64,000 nt of DNA, taken from Alphaproteobacteria bacterium UBA6187 (GTDB lineage Bacteria; Pseudomonadota; Alphaproteobacteria; Rickettsiales; UBA6187). Position 1 is the first letter of the stretch. Every line of letters begins with the position of its first letter. The DNA lies in NCBI GenBank assembly GCA_002422795.1, contig DITJ01000104.1, positions 18,722 through 82,721 of the forward strand, given 5' to 3'. The notes beneath the pieces were generated by a model. The model worked only from the letters and a program-made list of their open reading frames with translations, had not been told where the DNA came from and did not search any database. Shown here one piece after another: positions 18,723-27,959 of this stretch. Both the position numbers and the translations under genes were made by a program.

Positions 18723-19586
18723 TCAATGCGATAGTAACAAAGGTATGTCACTTTTTTCCAGCATATCCCTGGTAAAGCTCCCTAGTATTATTTCGCGGAA
18801 ACGGCTGTGGCTATACGCCCCCATCACCAGCAGGTTAGATTTCAGCTCTTTCGCTTTATTTAGGATTGTTTCAGCTACTGTATGGTTTTCAGGATCAATT
18901 ATAATATGGTCGGGTTTTAAGCCGTGCTCGAATAAATATTTTATTATGGGATTATAGGCGTTAAGGTTTTCATCTATTTTTCCTGATTTACAGGCCGTAA
19001 GCAGGTGTATTTTTTCTGCTTTTTTCAGGATTGGCATAGCATTAAATATTGCCCGCGCCGCTTCCATGCTACTATCCCATGAAATTGAAATCACCTTATC
19101 CTGCAATTCATGCGGTGCTATCCCATCAATTTGTGGTAATAATAAAACCGGCCTACCAGTATTAAATAAAGCAGCCATTATATTTCCATCTTTTATACTA
19201 GAACCAAGCACTATAATATCAGATGCTATCCCTTCTTTCCCGATAATTATGTCAGGGTCGCCGCTATGGTGGATAAAATGCGCAGAGGCATGGTGGTTTA
19301 CATATTCTTTTATATCCAGCGGCACAAGATGCCGATCTGCCAATAATCTTACAAGCTCTTTGGCCTTATCCATCCTTATTCTATTTTCTTCATCAATGGA
19401 CAGGATTAATTCCTGACGTATAACGATACCATCTTCATAAACCCCTATATAATTCGATGGGCTTTGTGATATATGCAGGAACCTGATATTTGCGCGGAAA
19501 GTTTTTGCAAGCAGGAATGCCGCATTAACGGCACCTAGCTCTTCTTGCGAGCCTTCAAATATACAAAGTATTGATTTTATAGTCAT
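18723..19586 (-). CDS. Universal stress protein, tandem UspA domains
   Basis: In this 287-residue protein the first UspA-like half (residues 1-140) is degenerate. The second half ends with the nucleotide-binding signature G-x2-G-x9-G in LLVMGAYSHSRFREIILGS, so it belongs to the ATP-binding UspA class. It is divergent from pelD, with 275 bp between; I see no clear operator there. The specific role is unknown. Confidence 0.88.
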   Translation of the reverse strand: MTIKSILCIFEGSQEELGAVNAAFLLAKTFRANIRFLHISQSPSNYIGVYEDGIVIRQELILSIDEENRIRMDKAKELVRLLADRHLVPLDIKEYVNHHASAHFIHHSGDPDIIIGKEGIASDIIVLGSSIKDGNIMAALFNTGRPVLLLPQIDGIAPHELQDKVISISWDSSMEAARAIFNAMPILKKAEKIHLLTACKSGKIDENLNAYNPIIKYLFEHGLKPDHIIIDPENHTVAETILNKAKELKSNLLVMGAYSHSRFREIILGSFTRDMLEKSDIPLLLSH

Positions 19587-19861
19587 AGTTTATTTATCAA
19601 TGAAATAAGCCATAACTATAGCTAACTTAAATATTTGGGTATTTAATTAAAGTCAAACATGCTCAGCTTTTTAAGATTAAGTTACGGACGATATTTTCCC
19701 AGAACTGATACCATAAAACTTATCCACAGCCGCCTTACCACCCCTTATGAAAATCTTATAAGCATATTTATTCCCCCGATAGCTTCCTTATCCTTATTTT
19801 GTAATATTCTTTCTATTGGGTTTTACCCCCGATTTATCAGCGTCACATTAGGGATAAGTAT

Positions 19862-20926
19862 ATGCAAAGTAGCAATAAAGTTGGAGAGATCTCACCAGCT
19901 AAGAACTCTACCATCCTTAAAAAACCATTACATAAGATAAATAATGTTTTAAAAATCTCAGCGATAATTGAAACTATAATATTTTTATCAATAATTACAG
20001 CAGTGAGCCTTTTTGCCGGTGATGGAACCAGGTTCATGTATATCTCACCGCATCCGTTCTGGGTTATTATACTGCTTGTGATAATGCAATATGGAGCAAA
20101 TGAAGCAATTGCGGCGGCAATCTTATCAAGTGTTTTTCTGCTATTTGGCAACCTGCCCGAACAATTCTTAACAGAAACTATGTATGAATATATATTGCGC
20201 GTGTTATCTCTGCCTTTTATATGGCTTGTTACAGCATTGATTCTTGGTAGTGTGCGTACCCGCCAGCTAAATGACCAGGCAGCCTTAAAGGACAAGCTGG
20301 AAAAGGCGGAAAGGGTAATAAAGACAATCAGTACCGGCTATAATTCGGTTAAGCAATCAAAAGAACAGTTGGAATTGCGCCTTGCTTCCGAAAAATGCAG
20401 CCTGCTTACAATATCGGAAATATCACGTTCTTTGCAAACTTCGGATATATCAAAAATTCCTGCAGCAATTGCAAGATTAGTGGATGTGGTGCTTTCCCCG
20501 GCTAAGTTTTCTATATTTTTCGAGGAAAATGACGACCTCTGCCTGCATAAATCTTATGGATGGAAAAAAACCGATTTGTACCGCACAATATTAGATAAAG
20601 ACTCTCCTTTGGCAAACCATATACTTAATAAACTCACCCCTTCTCTTTGTGTTACAAATATCGAAGAAGAGCCTATCCTTATGGGGCAAGGTATCATGGC
20701 GGGGCCTATTCTTGATAAGCGTAGCGGCAAAGTATTCGGCATGCTTAAAATAGAAGAAATGAGTTTTATGAATATGGGGGCGCACACAAGGGAGACCTTC
20801 CAGCTTTTATGTGAATGGATTTCTTCTGTATATATTAACATCGACAAGAAAAGAATTGCATCAGGAAGCCAGGACGCTACCAGCGCACAAGATTCGCTTC
20901 CGCAGGAGAAATTATATGCAGCATAG
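19862..20926 (+). CDS. pelD: PelD-like inner-membrane protein with GAF domain, no GGDEF-like domain
   Basis: In this 354-residue protein four hydrophobic segments at about residues 28-130 are followed by a coiled-coil stretch (KLEKAERVIKTI) and a GAF-like domain at about 180-335. Pseudomonas PelD is about 455 residues and carries a degenerate GGDEF domain with an RxxD cyclic-di-GMP site after the GAF. That domain is absent here and no RxxD lies in the C-terminal part. The call depends mainly on the neighbours: PelE-, PelF- and PelG-like proteins follow with overlapping genes. PelD scaffolds the polymerase complex in the inner membrane. Confidence 0.78.
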   Translation: MQSSNKVGEISPAKNSTILKKPLHKINNVLKISAIIETIIFLSIITAVSLFAGDGTRFMYISPHPFWVIILLVIMQYGANEAIAAAILSSVFLLFGNLPEQFLTETMYEYILRVLSLPFIWLVTALILGSVRTRQLNDQAALKDKLEKAERVIKTISTGYNSVKQSKEQLELRLASEKCSLLTISEISRSLQTSDISKIPAAIARLVDVVLSPAKFSIFFEENDDLCLHKSYGWKKTDLYRTILDKDSPLANHILNKLTPSLCVTNIEEEPILMGQGIMAGPILDKRSGKVFGMLKIEEMSFMNMGAHTRETFQLLCEWISSVYINIDKKRIASGSQDATSAQDSLPQEKLYAA

Positions 20927-22016
20927 CAAAGGCAGGGAGTCTATAATTGCAGTTATCCTTCTGGCCGGGCTTGCAATGGCCGTTGATCTTGCGGCATTTG
21001 CTATTGCTATAAAGTCACATCAATTAATTGTGGCTGTGTGCATCCACTTGGCACTTGGCGTGGTATTATCAGGATTGGTATATTACCGCATTTCCAGGAA
21101 TAAAGATTACCGCTTTACAGTTTTACTTTTGATAACGGTGCTAGCAGCAGGGCCTTTTGGCAGTACTATATGCCTTCTTGCTGTAATTGGATATATGTAT
21201 TGCTCCCTTAGTGCCAGTTCGCCGGATGAGTGGATAAGCAGTATTTTTTCTTATGCAGAAGAAGAAAATAAATTATATGAACAAATCTCATTCGACATGG
21301 ATAATATCCGTAAAGTCTCGGGTGTAGAGCCCTTCCAGAACATACTAAGCAGCGGCACAATGCTACAAAAGCAAGCGGTTATCGCCAAGATGACTCGTTA
21401 TTTCCGCCCTGAGTTTTCTCCGCTTATGATAGAAGCAACCCAGGACGCTAATGCTGCAATACGTGTGCAAGCTGCGGCCTCATTATCTAAAATTGAGCGC
21501 CAGTTTACCTTGCGTTATGTGCAATTGGAAAAACAGTTGAAAGATACCCCCCCTTATAAGGCAGAATGGCTGGAACTTGCTGAAATTTACGAAGAATATG
21601 CAAGTGCTGGATTAATAGATGAATATAGCATTTGTGCTTTTCGCGAAAAGGCGGCTAAAATCTATCAGGAATATTTATCCGTTACCCATGACCTTGAAAT
21701 ACAGGCGCGCCTTGCCCGCATATATTTAAGACAAAACCGCCCGGAAGTTGCCAATAAATTACTTGGGGATTTAATAAATGCCGGGGAAAATATATCGCCC
21801 GCCGCTTTGCTTTGCTACATAGAATCATTCTTTAACCTGCATAAATTCGACGATGTAAGGCGCGTGGTAAATCATTACGTTGCCGAACTCGCAACACTTG
21901 ATAAGCATAAATATATGGCGAATATTGATGAAGCCCTGCATTTGTGGGAACAGGAATTTAGCAACGATAACCGTAAAAATGAACAATATACAAGCGAGAA
22001 AGTTTATGCAGCATAA
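20916..22016 (+). CDS. pelE: PelE-like membrane/TPR protein
   Basis: The 366-residue protein has about three hydrophobic segments in residues 10-110, followed by a soluble all-helical part. That part contains a HEAT-like stretch (IEATQDANAAIRVQAAASLSK) and TPR-like helices to the end. PelE bridges PelD and the glycosyltransferase PelF in Pseudomonas. The ATG at 20916 overlaps the end of pelD by 11 bp; the frame continues upstream only inside pelD. The pelD/pelE and pelE/pelF junctions carry almost the same ~20-nt sequence around ATGCAGCATA. Confidence 0.8.
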   Translation: MQHSKGRESIIAVILLAGLAMAVDLAAFAIAIKSHQLIVAVCIHLALGVVLSGLVYYRISRNKDYRFTVLLLITVLAAGPFGSTICLLAVIGYMYCSLSASSPDEWISSIFSYAEEENKLYEQISFDMDNIRKVSGVEPFQNILSSGTMLQKQAVIAKMTRYFRPEFSPLMIEATQDANAAIRVQAAASLSKIERQFTLRYVQLEKQLKDTPPYKAEWLELAEIYEEYASAGLIDEYSICAFREKAAKIYQEYLSVTHDLEIQARLARIYLRQNRPEVANKLLGDLINAGENISPAALLCYIESFFNLHKFDDVRRVVNHYVAELATLDKHKYMANIDEALHLWEQEFSNDNRKNEQYTSEKVYAA

Positions 22017-23544
22017 GCAGGCAGATATATGCCTTATATTAGAAGGAACTTACCCATTTACTATGGGTGGTGTTTCTAGCTGGACACATGAACTTATTAC
22101 CATGCAAAAGCATCTTACATTTGCAATTGTTGCCCTGGTAAGCTCGGATTCCAAAGAGAAGCTTTTATACAAGCTTCCCCCAAATGTTATAAGCCTGGAT
22201 GTTATACGCCTGCAGGTATTGAAGGCAGGCACGGCATCCTTGCCGCCTGCTTTGGAAAAGAAGTTATTTAAGCAGCTAGAAAAGCCCCTTCTTAATTTGC
22301 AAGCCCACGCACGGCTTGAGGATTTAAAGGAGATAATCTCCGCAATAGCCCCATATAAGAATAAGTTAGGCAAAAACCTGCTGCTAAATTCACAAAGTGC
22401 GTGGAATATGCTGCTGCATATGTACCAGATAACTATGCCCAGAACCCCATTCCTTGATTATTTCTGGTCGTGGCGCGGACTTTTTGGAGGGTTATTCAGT
22501 ATACTCCTTGCCCCCTTGCCAAAAGCCAAGTCATACCATGCTTTATGCACCGGCTATGCAGGGCTGCTTCTTGCGCGAGCGCATATTGAAACAGGGAAGC
22601 CATGTATTGTTACAGAACATGGTATTTACACTAATGAACGCAGGATAGAGATTATAACCGCAGACTGGCTACATGATTTAAGCGTATTTAATTTATCAGT
22701 AACCAGGCCTATCAACCATACACGTGAAATAAAAGATTTCTGGATTGATACATTCGTAAATTATTCCCGCCTTTGTTATGAATCATGCAGTAAAATTATA
22801 ACATTATATAAGGGTAACCAGGAATTCCAGTTAATAGACGGCGCTTCACAGAAGAAACTCAAAGTAATTCCAAACGGCATAGATTCAAGCCGCTACAACG
22901 CTATTGAAAGAAATGCAAATCACCCGCCTACAGTGGCTTTAATAGGCAGGGTTGTTTCTATTAAGGATATTAAAACCTATATCAAGGCGATTGCTATTTT
23001 GAAAGAATCAATGCCGAAATTGCTTGCGCTTATAATAGGGCCGGTAGAAGAAGAGCCGGAATATGCAAGGGAATGTATTGAACTGGTGGAGCATTTGAAT
23101 TTACAGGAAAGCCTTATATTTACAGGCAAAGTGGATATCGAGCCTTATTTAAAGGTAATAGATATAAATGTGCTTACCAGCATAAGTGAAGCGCAGCCTT
23201 TGGTTATACTTGAGGCAGGAGCCGCAGGCATTCCAACCGTTGCAACCGATGTGGGGGCTTGCAGGGAAATGGTAATGGGCGATAGCGAGGAATACCCATA
23301 TCTTGGGGAAGGCGGAGCTATAGTGCAGCTTTCTAATCCAAAAGCTATTGCAGGAGCGCTGCTTAAACTTCTAACAGATAAGGGTTATTATAATAAATGC
23401 AGCGCCTCCATCAAGAAGCGCGTACAGGTTTATTATAGTAAAGAAGACCAATATTGGGCGTATGCAAATCTTTATACCGGCCTTATAGAAGGCAAAGATG
23501 AATATATAGAGATGCAGGATCTTATAATTAAGGAGGCCGCATAA
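22006..23544 (+). CDS. pelF: Pel polysaccharide glycosyltransferase PelF
   Basis: A 512-residue cytosolic GT4-family enzyme, close to the length of Pseudomonas PelF, which polymerises the Pel chain from UDP-sugars. The N-terminus ADICLILEGTYPFTMGGVSSW is characteristic of PelF. VTEHGIYTNERRIEI follows mid-protein, IGRVVSIKDIKTYIKAI begins the second Rossmann lobe and EAQPLVILEAGAAG contains the E-x7-E nucleotide-sugar motif. The ATG at 22006 overlaps pelE by 11 bp. This is the most confidently identified Pel protein in the cluster. Confidence 0.93.
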   Translation: MQHKQADICLILEGTYPFTMGGVSSWTHELITMQKHLTFAIVALVSSDSKEKLLYKLPPNVISLDVIRLQVLKAGTASLPPALEKKLFKQLEKPLLNLQAHARLEDLKEIISAIAPYKNKLGKNLLLNSQSAWNMLLHMYQITMPRTPFLDYFWSWRGLFGGLFSILLAPLPKAKSYHALCTGYAGLLLARAHIETGKPCIVTEHGIYTNERRIEIITADWLHDLSVFNLSVTRPINHTREIKDFWIDTFVNYSRLCYESCSKIITLYKGNQEFQLIDGASQKKLKVIPNGIDSSRYNAIERNANHPPTVALIGRVVSIKDIKTYIKAIAILKESMPKLLALIIGPVEEEPEYARECIELVEHLNLQESLIFTGKVDIEPYLKVIDINVLTSISEAQPLVILEAGAAGIPTVATDVGACREMVMGDSEEYPYLGEGGAIVQLSNPKAIAGALLKLLTDKGYYNKCSASIKKRVQVYYSKEDQYWAYANLYTGLIEGKDEYIEMQDLIIKEAA

Positions 23545-24926
23545 TGGCAGGTATTGGTTTTGTTTTGCGCCGCTTATACAGGCAGGATAACCTTTCCGGG
23601 TTATTTAAACTATGTTTGCATTCGGTTGTTGCATCCACTGGTCCATGGCTGTTTACAGTGCTGGCTTTGGGGACTATCGCATTTCTAGGTAAAAATATTG
23701 TACCCCTTGAAATACTTACAAATTTCCGGGCAATATTAATTTATAATTTCTCCTTCTCGCTGATAATCTCCGGCCCTATATTCATGGTTGCCACACGCTA
23801 TTTGGCCGATTGCATCCATAGGCGCGATGTATCCAACGCCCCCGGAATGTTACTCGGCTCATTAACGTTGCTATGGTTTTGCGAATTAATCCTTGCCAGC
23901 ATATTTTATTTCTACTTTATTGATTTAAGCTTCCCCATGGCGCTTAGTGCGGTGGTTAATTTTCTACTTATCAGCGCGGTATGGCTGTTTAGTATATTTA
24001 TTTCTGCACTTAAGAATTACCAGCTAATCTCGCGCAGTTTCCTTGCCGGCATGGTGGTTGCTGTATGTGCAAGCACTCTGCTTGCCCCGCAATATGGTGA
24101 AATTGGGCTGATAAATGGTTTTTCCCTTGGTATTTGCATAATTATAGGGCTGCTTGCTGCAAACATATTAGCAGAATATCCTTTTTCAATTAAAGAGCCT
24201 TTCGCATTTATTAGCTATTTCAGGAAATATTGGGAAATAGCCTTAAGCGGTTTTATATGCAATCTGGCAATATGGGTTGATAAATGGATTATGTGGTTTT
24301 CTCCTGAAGCCATTACGCTTAAAAGCGGGTTAATAATTTATCCTGATTATGATAGTGCTATGTTCGTTGCTTATCTTACAGTAGTCCCGGCTATGGCTAT
24401 ATTCCTATTCAATATAGAGACTAATTTTTTCGAAAAATATGTAAGGTTTTATAATGATATTGAAAACCAATCCAGTTTTGCAAAAATTCGCAGGAACCAC
24501 CATGCATTAATGCGCAGTATTGTAAGTAATTCAGGTTATCTTTTCTTACTACAGGGCATTATTGCAATAATAGGGGTGCTGATGGCCCCGCAGATAATAT
24601 CCTTATTAAGCGGCAATTACATACAGATAGGTATGCTGCGTTACGGATTATTAGGAGCATTGTTCCAGGTGCTTACAGTGTTGCTCCTTATTTTACTGTC
24701 TTATTTCGATAACCGGAAGGCGTGTCTTTTCATCCAATTTGCTTTTTTGGGCATGAATAGCATTTTTACACTGGTTGCAATGAATGCCGGGTTTAAATAT
24801 TACGGTTATGGCTATTTCCTTGCATCGTTCCTTACTTTCCTGATTTCAGCAATGATAACTGTGAAATATGTCGCCAAGCTGCCGTACCATACATTTATCA
24901 CTACAAATACCTCTGTAACATCATGA
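23544..24926 (+). CDS. pelG: Pel polysaccharide transporter-like protein PelG
   Basis: A 460-residue polytopic membrane protein (about 12 hydrophobic segments) of the MOP flippase superfamily, matching PelG in length and in the N-terminus MAGIGFVLRRLYRQDNLSGL. In Pseudomonas it is thought to move the polymer across the inner membrane. The start overlaps the pelF stop by one base (TAATG). The cluster ends here; pelA, pelB and pelC, needed for periplasmic processing and outer-membrane export, are not in the window. Confidence 0.93.
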   Translation: MAGIGFVLRRLYRQDNLSGLFKLCLHSVVASTGPWLFTVLALGTIAFLGKNIVPLEILTNFRAILIYNFSFSLIISGPIFMVATRYLADCIHRRDVSNAPGMLLGSLTLLWFCELILASIFYFYFIDLSFPMALSAVVNFLLISAVWLFSIFISALKNYQLISRSFLAGMVVAVCASTLLAPQYGEIGLINGFSLGICIIIGLLAANILAEYPFSIKEPFAFISYFRKYWEIALSGFICNLAIWVDKWIMWFSPEAITLKSGLIIYPDYDSAMFVAYLTVVPAMAIFLFNIETNFFEKYVRFYNDIENQSSFAKIRRNHHALMRSIVSNSGYLFLLQGIIAIIGVLMAPQIISLLSGNYIQIGMLRYGLLGALFQVLTVLLLILLSYFDNRKACLFIQFAFLGMNSIFTLVAMNAGFKYYGYGYFLASFLTFLISAMITVKYVAKLPYHTFITTNTSVTS

Positions 24927-25147
24927 TATTAGTCAATTATTCTCACAACGGCTTGTTGCATCACCGCAAGCTGGTGCGCGTGTGGATTTGACCAGGTTTA
25001 CGTACTTTTTGGTGTGTGCAACTGATACTATTTTGATAACAAATTTATATGTGTTTATAGAAGGTTTTTTTGATTTAAAGCAATAGTTTATGTGGGGCTT
25101 TAATATATAATTTTCTTACTGATTTAATAATGTGGAGGGATTGATTT

Positions 25148-25864
25148 ATGCATAAAAAGAAAAATACACTTTTAGTAGTAGATGGGGAACCACAAACAAA
25201 CAAGATGTTGAATATTTTTCTTGATGGCGCAGATTATAAAATCATCAATAGTGAAAATGGTAAACAGGCCATCCGCCTATGTGTTTCTATAAAGCCTGAT
25301 ATGGTTTTGCTTGAGCTTGGTCTGCCTGATATTGATGGCAAAGATGTAATTACGGCTATACGTGAATGGTCACAAGTACCGATTATAGTAATCTCGGGTA
25401 GATCGGATGAGGAAGAAATTGCCGCAGCTTTAAATAAAGGCGCGGATGATTATATGGTTAAACCATTTAATATTGACATACTACTTGCCCGCATAAATGC
25501 GTGTTTACGAAAATCTGCAATCCATAAAGCTGGCGAGCCTGAGTTATATAACGGTAATATCCGTATAGATTTAGTAAGCCACCAGGTATTTGTAAATGAT
25601 ACTTTAGTATCATTTACACCGAAAGAGTATGATTTGCTCAGGTATTTTATAGTCAACCGCGGTAAAATGCTTACCCACAGGGAAATTTTAATGGAAGTAT
25701 GGGGAGCCGCTCACAGCGATGATAAGCAGTATTTACGCGTATTCATAGGACAAATCCGTGAGAAAATCGAAGAAAACCCATCAACACCAAAGATTATTAT
25801 AACAGAGCCAGGCGTTGGCTATTGTATGAAGGCGGTGCATGTGCCGGTTAAGATTGCGGCTTGA
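25148..25864 (+). CDS. OmpR/KdpE-type response regulator with Glu in place of the phosphoacceptor Asp
   Basis: A 238-residue protein with a receiver domain (residues 6-120) and a C-terminal winged-helix DNA-binding domain (about 140-230, FTPKEYDLLRYFI). KdpE-like proteins read LLDLGLPD at the phosphorylation site; this one reads LLELGLPD, so residue 56 is Glu (codon GAG at 25313-25315). The acidic pocket is also changed: VVDGEP instead of V(D/E)DEP. The switch residues Ser (VISGRS) and Lys (VKPFN) remain. No histidine kinase is adjacent. A clear GGAGGG ribosome site lies before the ATG. Position after pelG suggests, but does not prove, regulation of pel. Confidence 0.9.
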   Translation: MHKKKNTLLVVDGEPQTNKMLNIFLDGADYKIINSENGKQAIRLCVSIKPDMVLLELGLPDIDGKDVITAIREWSQVPIIVISGRSDEEEIAAALNKGADDYMVKPFNIDILLARINACLRKSAIHKAGEPELYNGNIRIDLVSHQVFVNDTLVSFTPKEYDLLRYFIVNRGKMLTHREILMEVWGAAHSDDKQYLRVFIGQIREKIEENPSTPKIIITEPGVGYCMKAVHVPVKIAA

Positions 25865-25884
25865 GGTTAAAGAGCGGTGCGGTT

Positions 25885-26016
25885 CCTCCTCCCTTGAGGG
25901 AGAGGGTTAGGGTGAGGGAGATTATTGTTTAGACATAAAAACCCCCTCACCCGGATTTCTTACCAATTTTAAAGATTAAATTGGAGAAATCCGCCCTCTC
26001 CCTCAAGGGAGAGGAA
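25885..26016. repeat. CTCCCTTGAGGGAGAGG-type inverted repeat
   Basis: A 132-bp palindrome in the 197-bp gap after the regulator gene. The left arm TCCCTTGAGGGAGAGGG is continued by TTAGGGTGAGGG; the right side contains CCCCCTCACCC and CCCTCTCCCTCAAGGGAGAGG. Each arm is itself partly palindromic. This word occurs as an interspersed repeat in many bacteria. No ORF lies within it. Confidence 0.8.
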
Positions 26017-26061
26017 ACTACACGGCCTCCTGCATTCTAAATTTATTACTTCAAGGAACCC

Positions 26062-27426
26062 ATGAGAGAAAAACCCCGTGAAAAAGATTTAGTATCCGCA
26101 ATAAACCAGTATGCCTATCCGCTGGATGGTGATTTGCGGCAATACGAACCTATATTGGAAGCGGCAAAAGATGCGCGGTTTGTATTGATAGGGGAGGCAA
26201 CTCACGGGACAACGGAATTTTACCGCTCCCGCATGGAAATCACCACACAATTGATTAAAGAGCAGGGGTTTGATGCTATTGCAGTTGAAGCTGATTGGCC
26301 CGACGCCTATATTATAAACCGTTATGTTTCAGGCCAGGAAGAACTTCCCTCCGCAGAAGCATCTTTGCGCGGATTTGAGCGCTTTCCTACATGGATGTGG
26401 CGCAATAAGGAAGTTTTGCGTTTTGTAGAGTGGCTCCGGGCCTATAACCAGTTACCGGAAATCCGTAATATTCCAGAAATGCGGAATATAGGGTTTTATG
26501 GCATTGACCTTTATAGCATGAATACTTCCATACATGCCGTAATTGGTTACTTGCAGAGAATTGACCCGCTTGCTGCGCGACGCGCAAAAGACCGTTACAG
26601 TTGCCTGGAACATTTCATGAATAACCCGCAATCTTATGGTTATGCTGCTGAATTTGGCATAATGCAATCCTGCGAGGAAAAAATTATAGAGCAATTGCTT
26701 GATTTGCGCCGCAACGCAAGCGCATATATGAAGAAAGACGGCTTTGTTGCAGAAGATGAATATTTTTGCGCAAGCCAGAATGCAAAATTGGTAAAAGATG
26801 CAGAAGGATATTACCGCTCGTTATTCAGAAATAGCCAGAATTCATGGAATTTACGCGACCAGCACATGTTTGAAACCCTGGTGGATTTAGAAGAATTTAT
26901 AAGCGTAAGGCGCAATAAACCTGCTAAAATAGTGGTATGGGCGCATAATGTGCATATTGGCGATGCTTCAGCAACAGAAATGAAAGCAAGGGGGGAATTT
27001 AATATCGGCCAGCTAATGCGCGAAAAATATGGCAATCAAGCTTTATTAGTGGGTTTTTCCACCAGTTCCGGCATGGTTACTGCGGCTTCGGAATGGGACT
27101 CCTCGCCGGAACAGAAAATTATCCAGACGCCTTTACAAGATAGTTATGAAGAAATCTTCCACCAGATAAAATATGAACGCTTTTTAATGGATTTAAGGCA
27201 GGATAATATGGCTGTAAATTTATTAATGGAAGAGCGCCCACACCGCGCTATAGGGGTTATTTACCGTCCTAAATCAGAGCGTGAAAGCCACTATTATCAA
27301 TCCATATTACCAAAACAATTTGATTTTATGATCCATTTTGATACAACCACCGCAATTGAGCCAATATATACAACTGCGCGAAAGAATAGAGGCGAAATGG
27401 AAGAAACATACCCTTCAGGGATGTGA
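26062..27426 (+). CDS. Erythromycin-esterase-like family protein
   Basis: The 454-residue protein has IGEATHGTTEFYRSR and AIAVEADWPDAYIINRYV, the two conserved blocks of the erythromycin esterase (Ere) superfamily with active-site His and Glu, plus VVWAHNVHIGDAS, another conserved His segment. Most chromosomal members are not macrolide esterases; their substrates are unknown, so resistance should not be inferred. It stands alone between a repeat and convergent genes. Confidence 0.88.
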   Translation: MREKPREKDLVSAINQYAYPLDGDLRQYEPILEAAKDARFVLIGEATHGTTEFYRSRMEITTQLIKEQGFDAIAVEADWPDAYIINRYVSGQEELPSAEASLRGFERFPTWMWRNKEVLRFVEWLRAYNQLPEIRNIPEMRNIGFYGIDLYSMNTSIHAVIGYLQRIDPLAARRAKDRYSCLEHFMNNPQSYGYAAEFGIMQSCEEKIIEQLLDLRRNASAYMKKDGFVAEDEYFCASQNAKLVKDAEGYYRSLFRNSQNSWNLRDQHMFETLVDLEEFISVRRNKPAKIVVWAHNVHIGDASATEMKARGEFNIGQLMREKYGNQALLVGFSTSSGMVTAASEWDSSPEQKIIQTPLQDSYEEIFHQIKYERFLMDLRQDNMAVNLLMEERPHRAIGVIYRPKSERESHYYQSILPKQFDFMIHFDTTTAIEPIYTTARKNRGEMEETYPSGM

Positions 27427-27435
27427 ATGGTATAC

Positions 27436-27462
27436 GTTATTGCGAGCGGAATGTGGTAATAC
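27436..27462. repeat. Decayed half copy of the GTCATTGCGAG repeat (left arm)
   Basis: GTTATTGCGAGCGGAATGTGGTAAT resembles the left arm of the full copies at 18564 and 52914. No right arm is nearby; the next right-arm sequence is at 29754-29780 in inverted orientation. Confidence 0.5.
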
Positions 27463-27506
27463 ATAGTATATACAGTAATTTAACTTAAGAATTCTCCATT
27501 ATTTAG

Positions 27507-27941
27507 TTAAGTTGCTATATGTTCTGTAAGTTCAAAATATTCATTTTCTTCCGTTACAAATATTTTCTGGAAATATTCAGTTTTAAAATATCTCAGGCGG
27601 CTATGTAATTCCAAAGAATCTACTGCATATCTATCTGCATCCTTAATGGCGGTTATATATTCATAATCACCTGTCTGTTCTTGTAAGCCATCATGTTTTG
27701 CTAATTGGCTTGCTATATCCAAAATAGCAACTCCCCCCTCTATAAGCTCATTAAGGGCGTTTTTGTCACCGATAGAGGCTTTACGTAAATTATTTGCTAA
27801 TTCAGTTAAAGAACCGGCAACAAAAGTATCTTTAATCAAAACGTTACGGTATTTATCTATTATCATCTCCAACTGAAATGCCGCGGATATAATCGCAGGG
27901 CATAATTCTATAGATTCCGGCTCTATTAACTGCGCATTCAT
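27507..27941 (-). CDS. Hypothetical helical protein
   Basis: The 144-residue protein is not recognised. It is acidic and predicted mostly helical, with no signal peptide or membrane segment and one Cys near the N-terminus. It is followed on the same strand, upstream in genomic order, by the CBS-pair gene with only 18 bp between, so the two are probably co-transcribed and may be functionally linked. Coding is supported by the intact frame and ordinary codon use. Confidence 0.65.
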   Translation of the reverse strand: MNAQLIEPESIELCPAIISAAFQLEMIIDKYRNVLIKDTFVAGSLTELANNLRKASIGDKNALNELIEGGVAILDIASQLAKHDGLQEQTGDYEYITAIKDADRYAVDSLELHSRLRYFKTEYFQKIFVTEENEYFELTEHIAT

Positions 27942-27959
27942 ATCATAACTCCCTGTTAT

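Noticed and set aside
19659..19940. 93-residue frame before pelD
   Set aside because: It overlaps pelD and lacks a ribosome site; composition is not protein-like.
26062..27426. Macrolide resistance by the erythromycin-esterase-like protein
   Set aside because: Only superfamily blocks are visible; most chromosomal members lack known macrolide activity.
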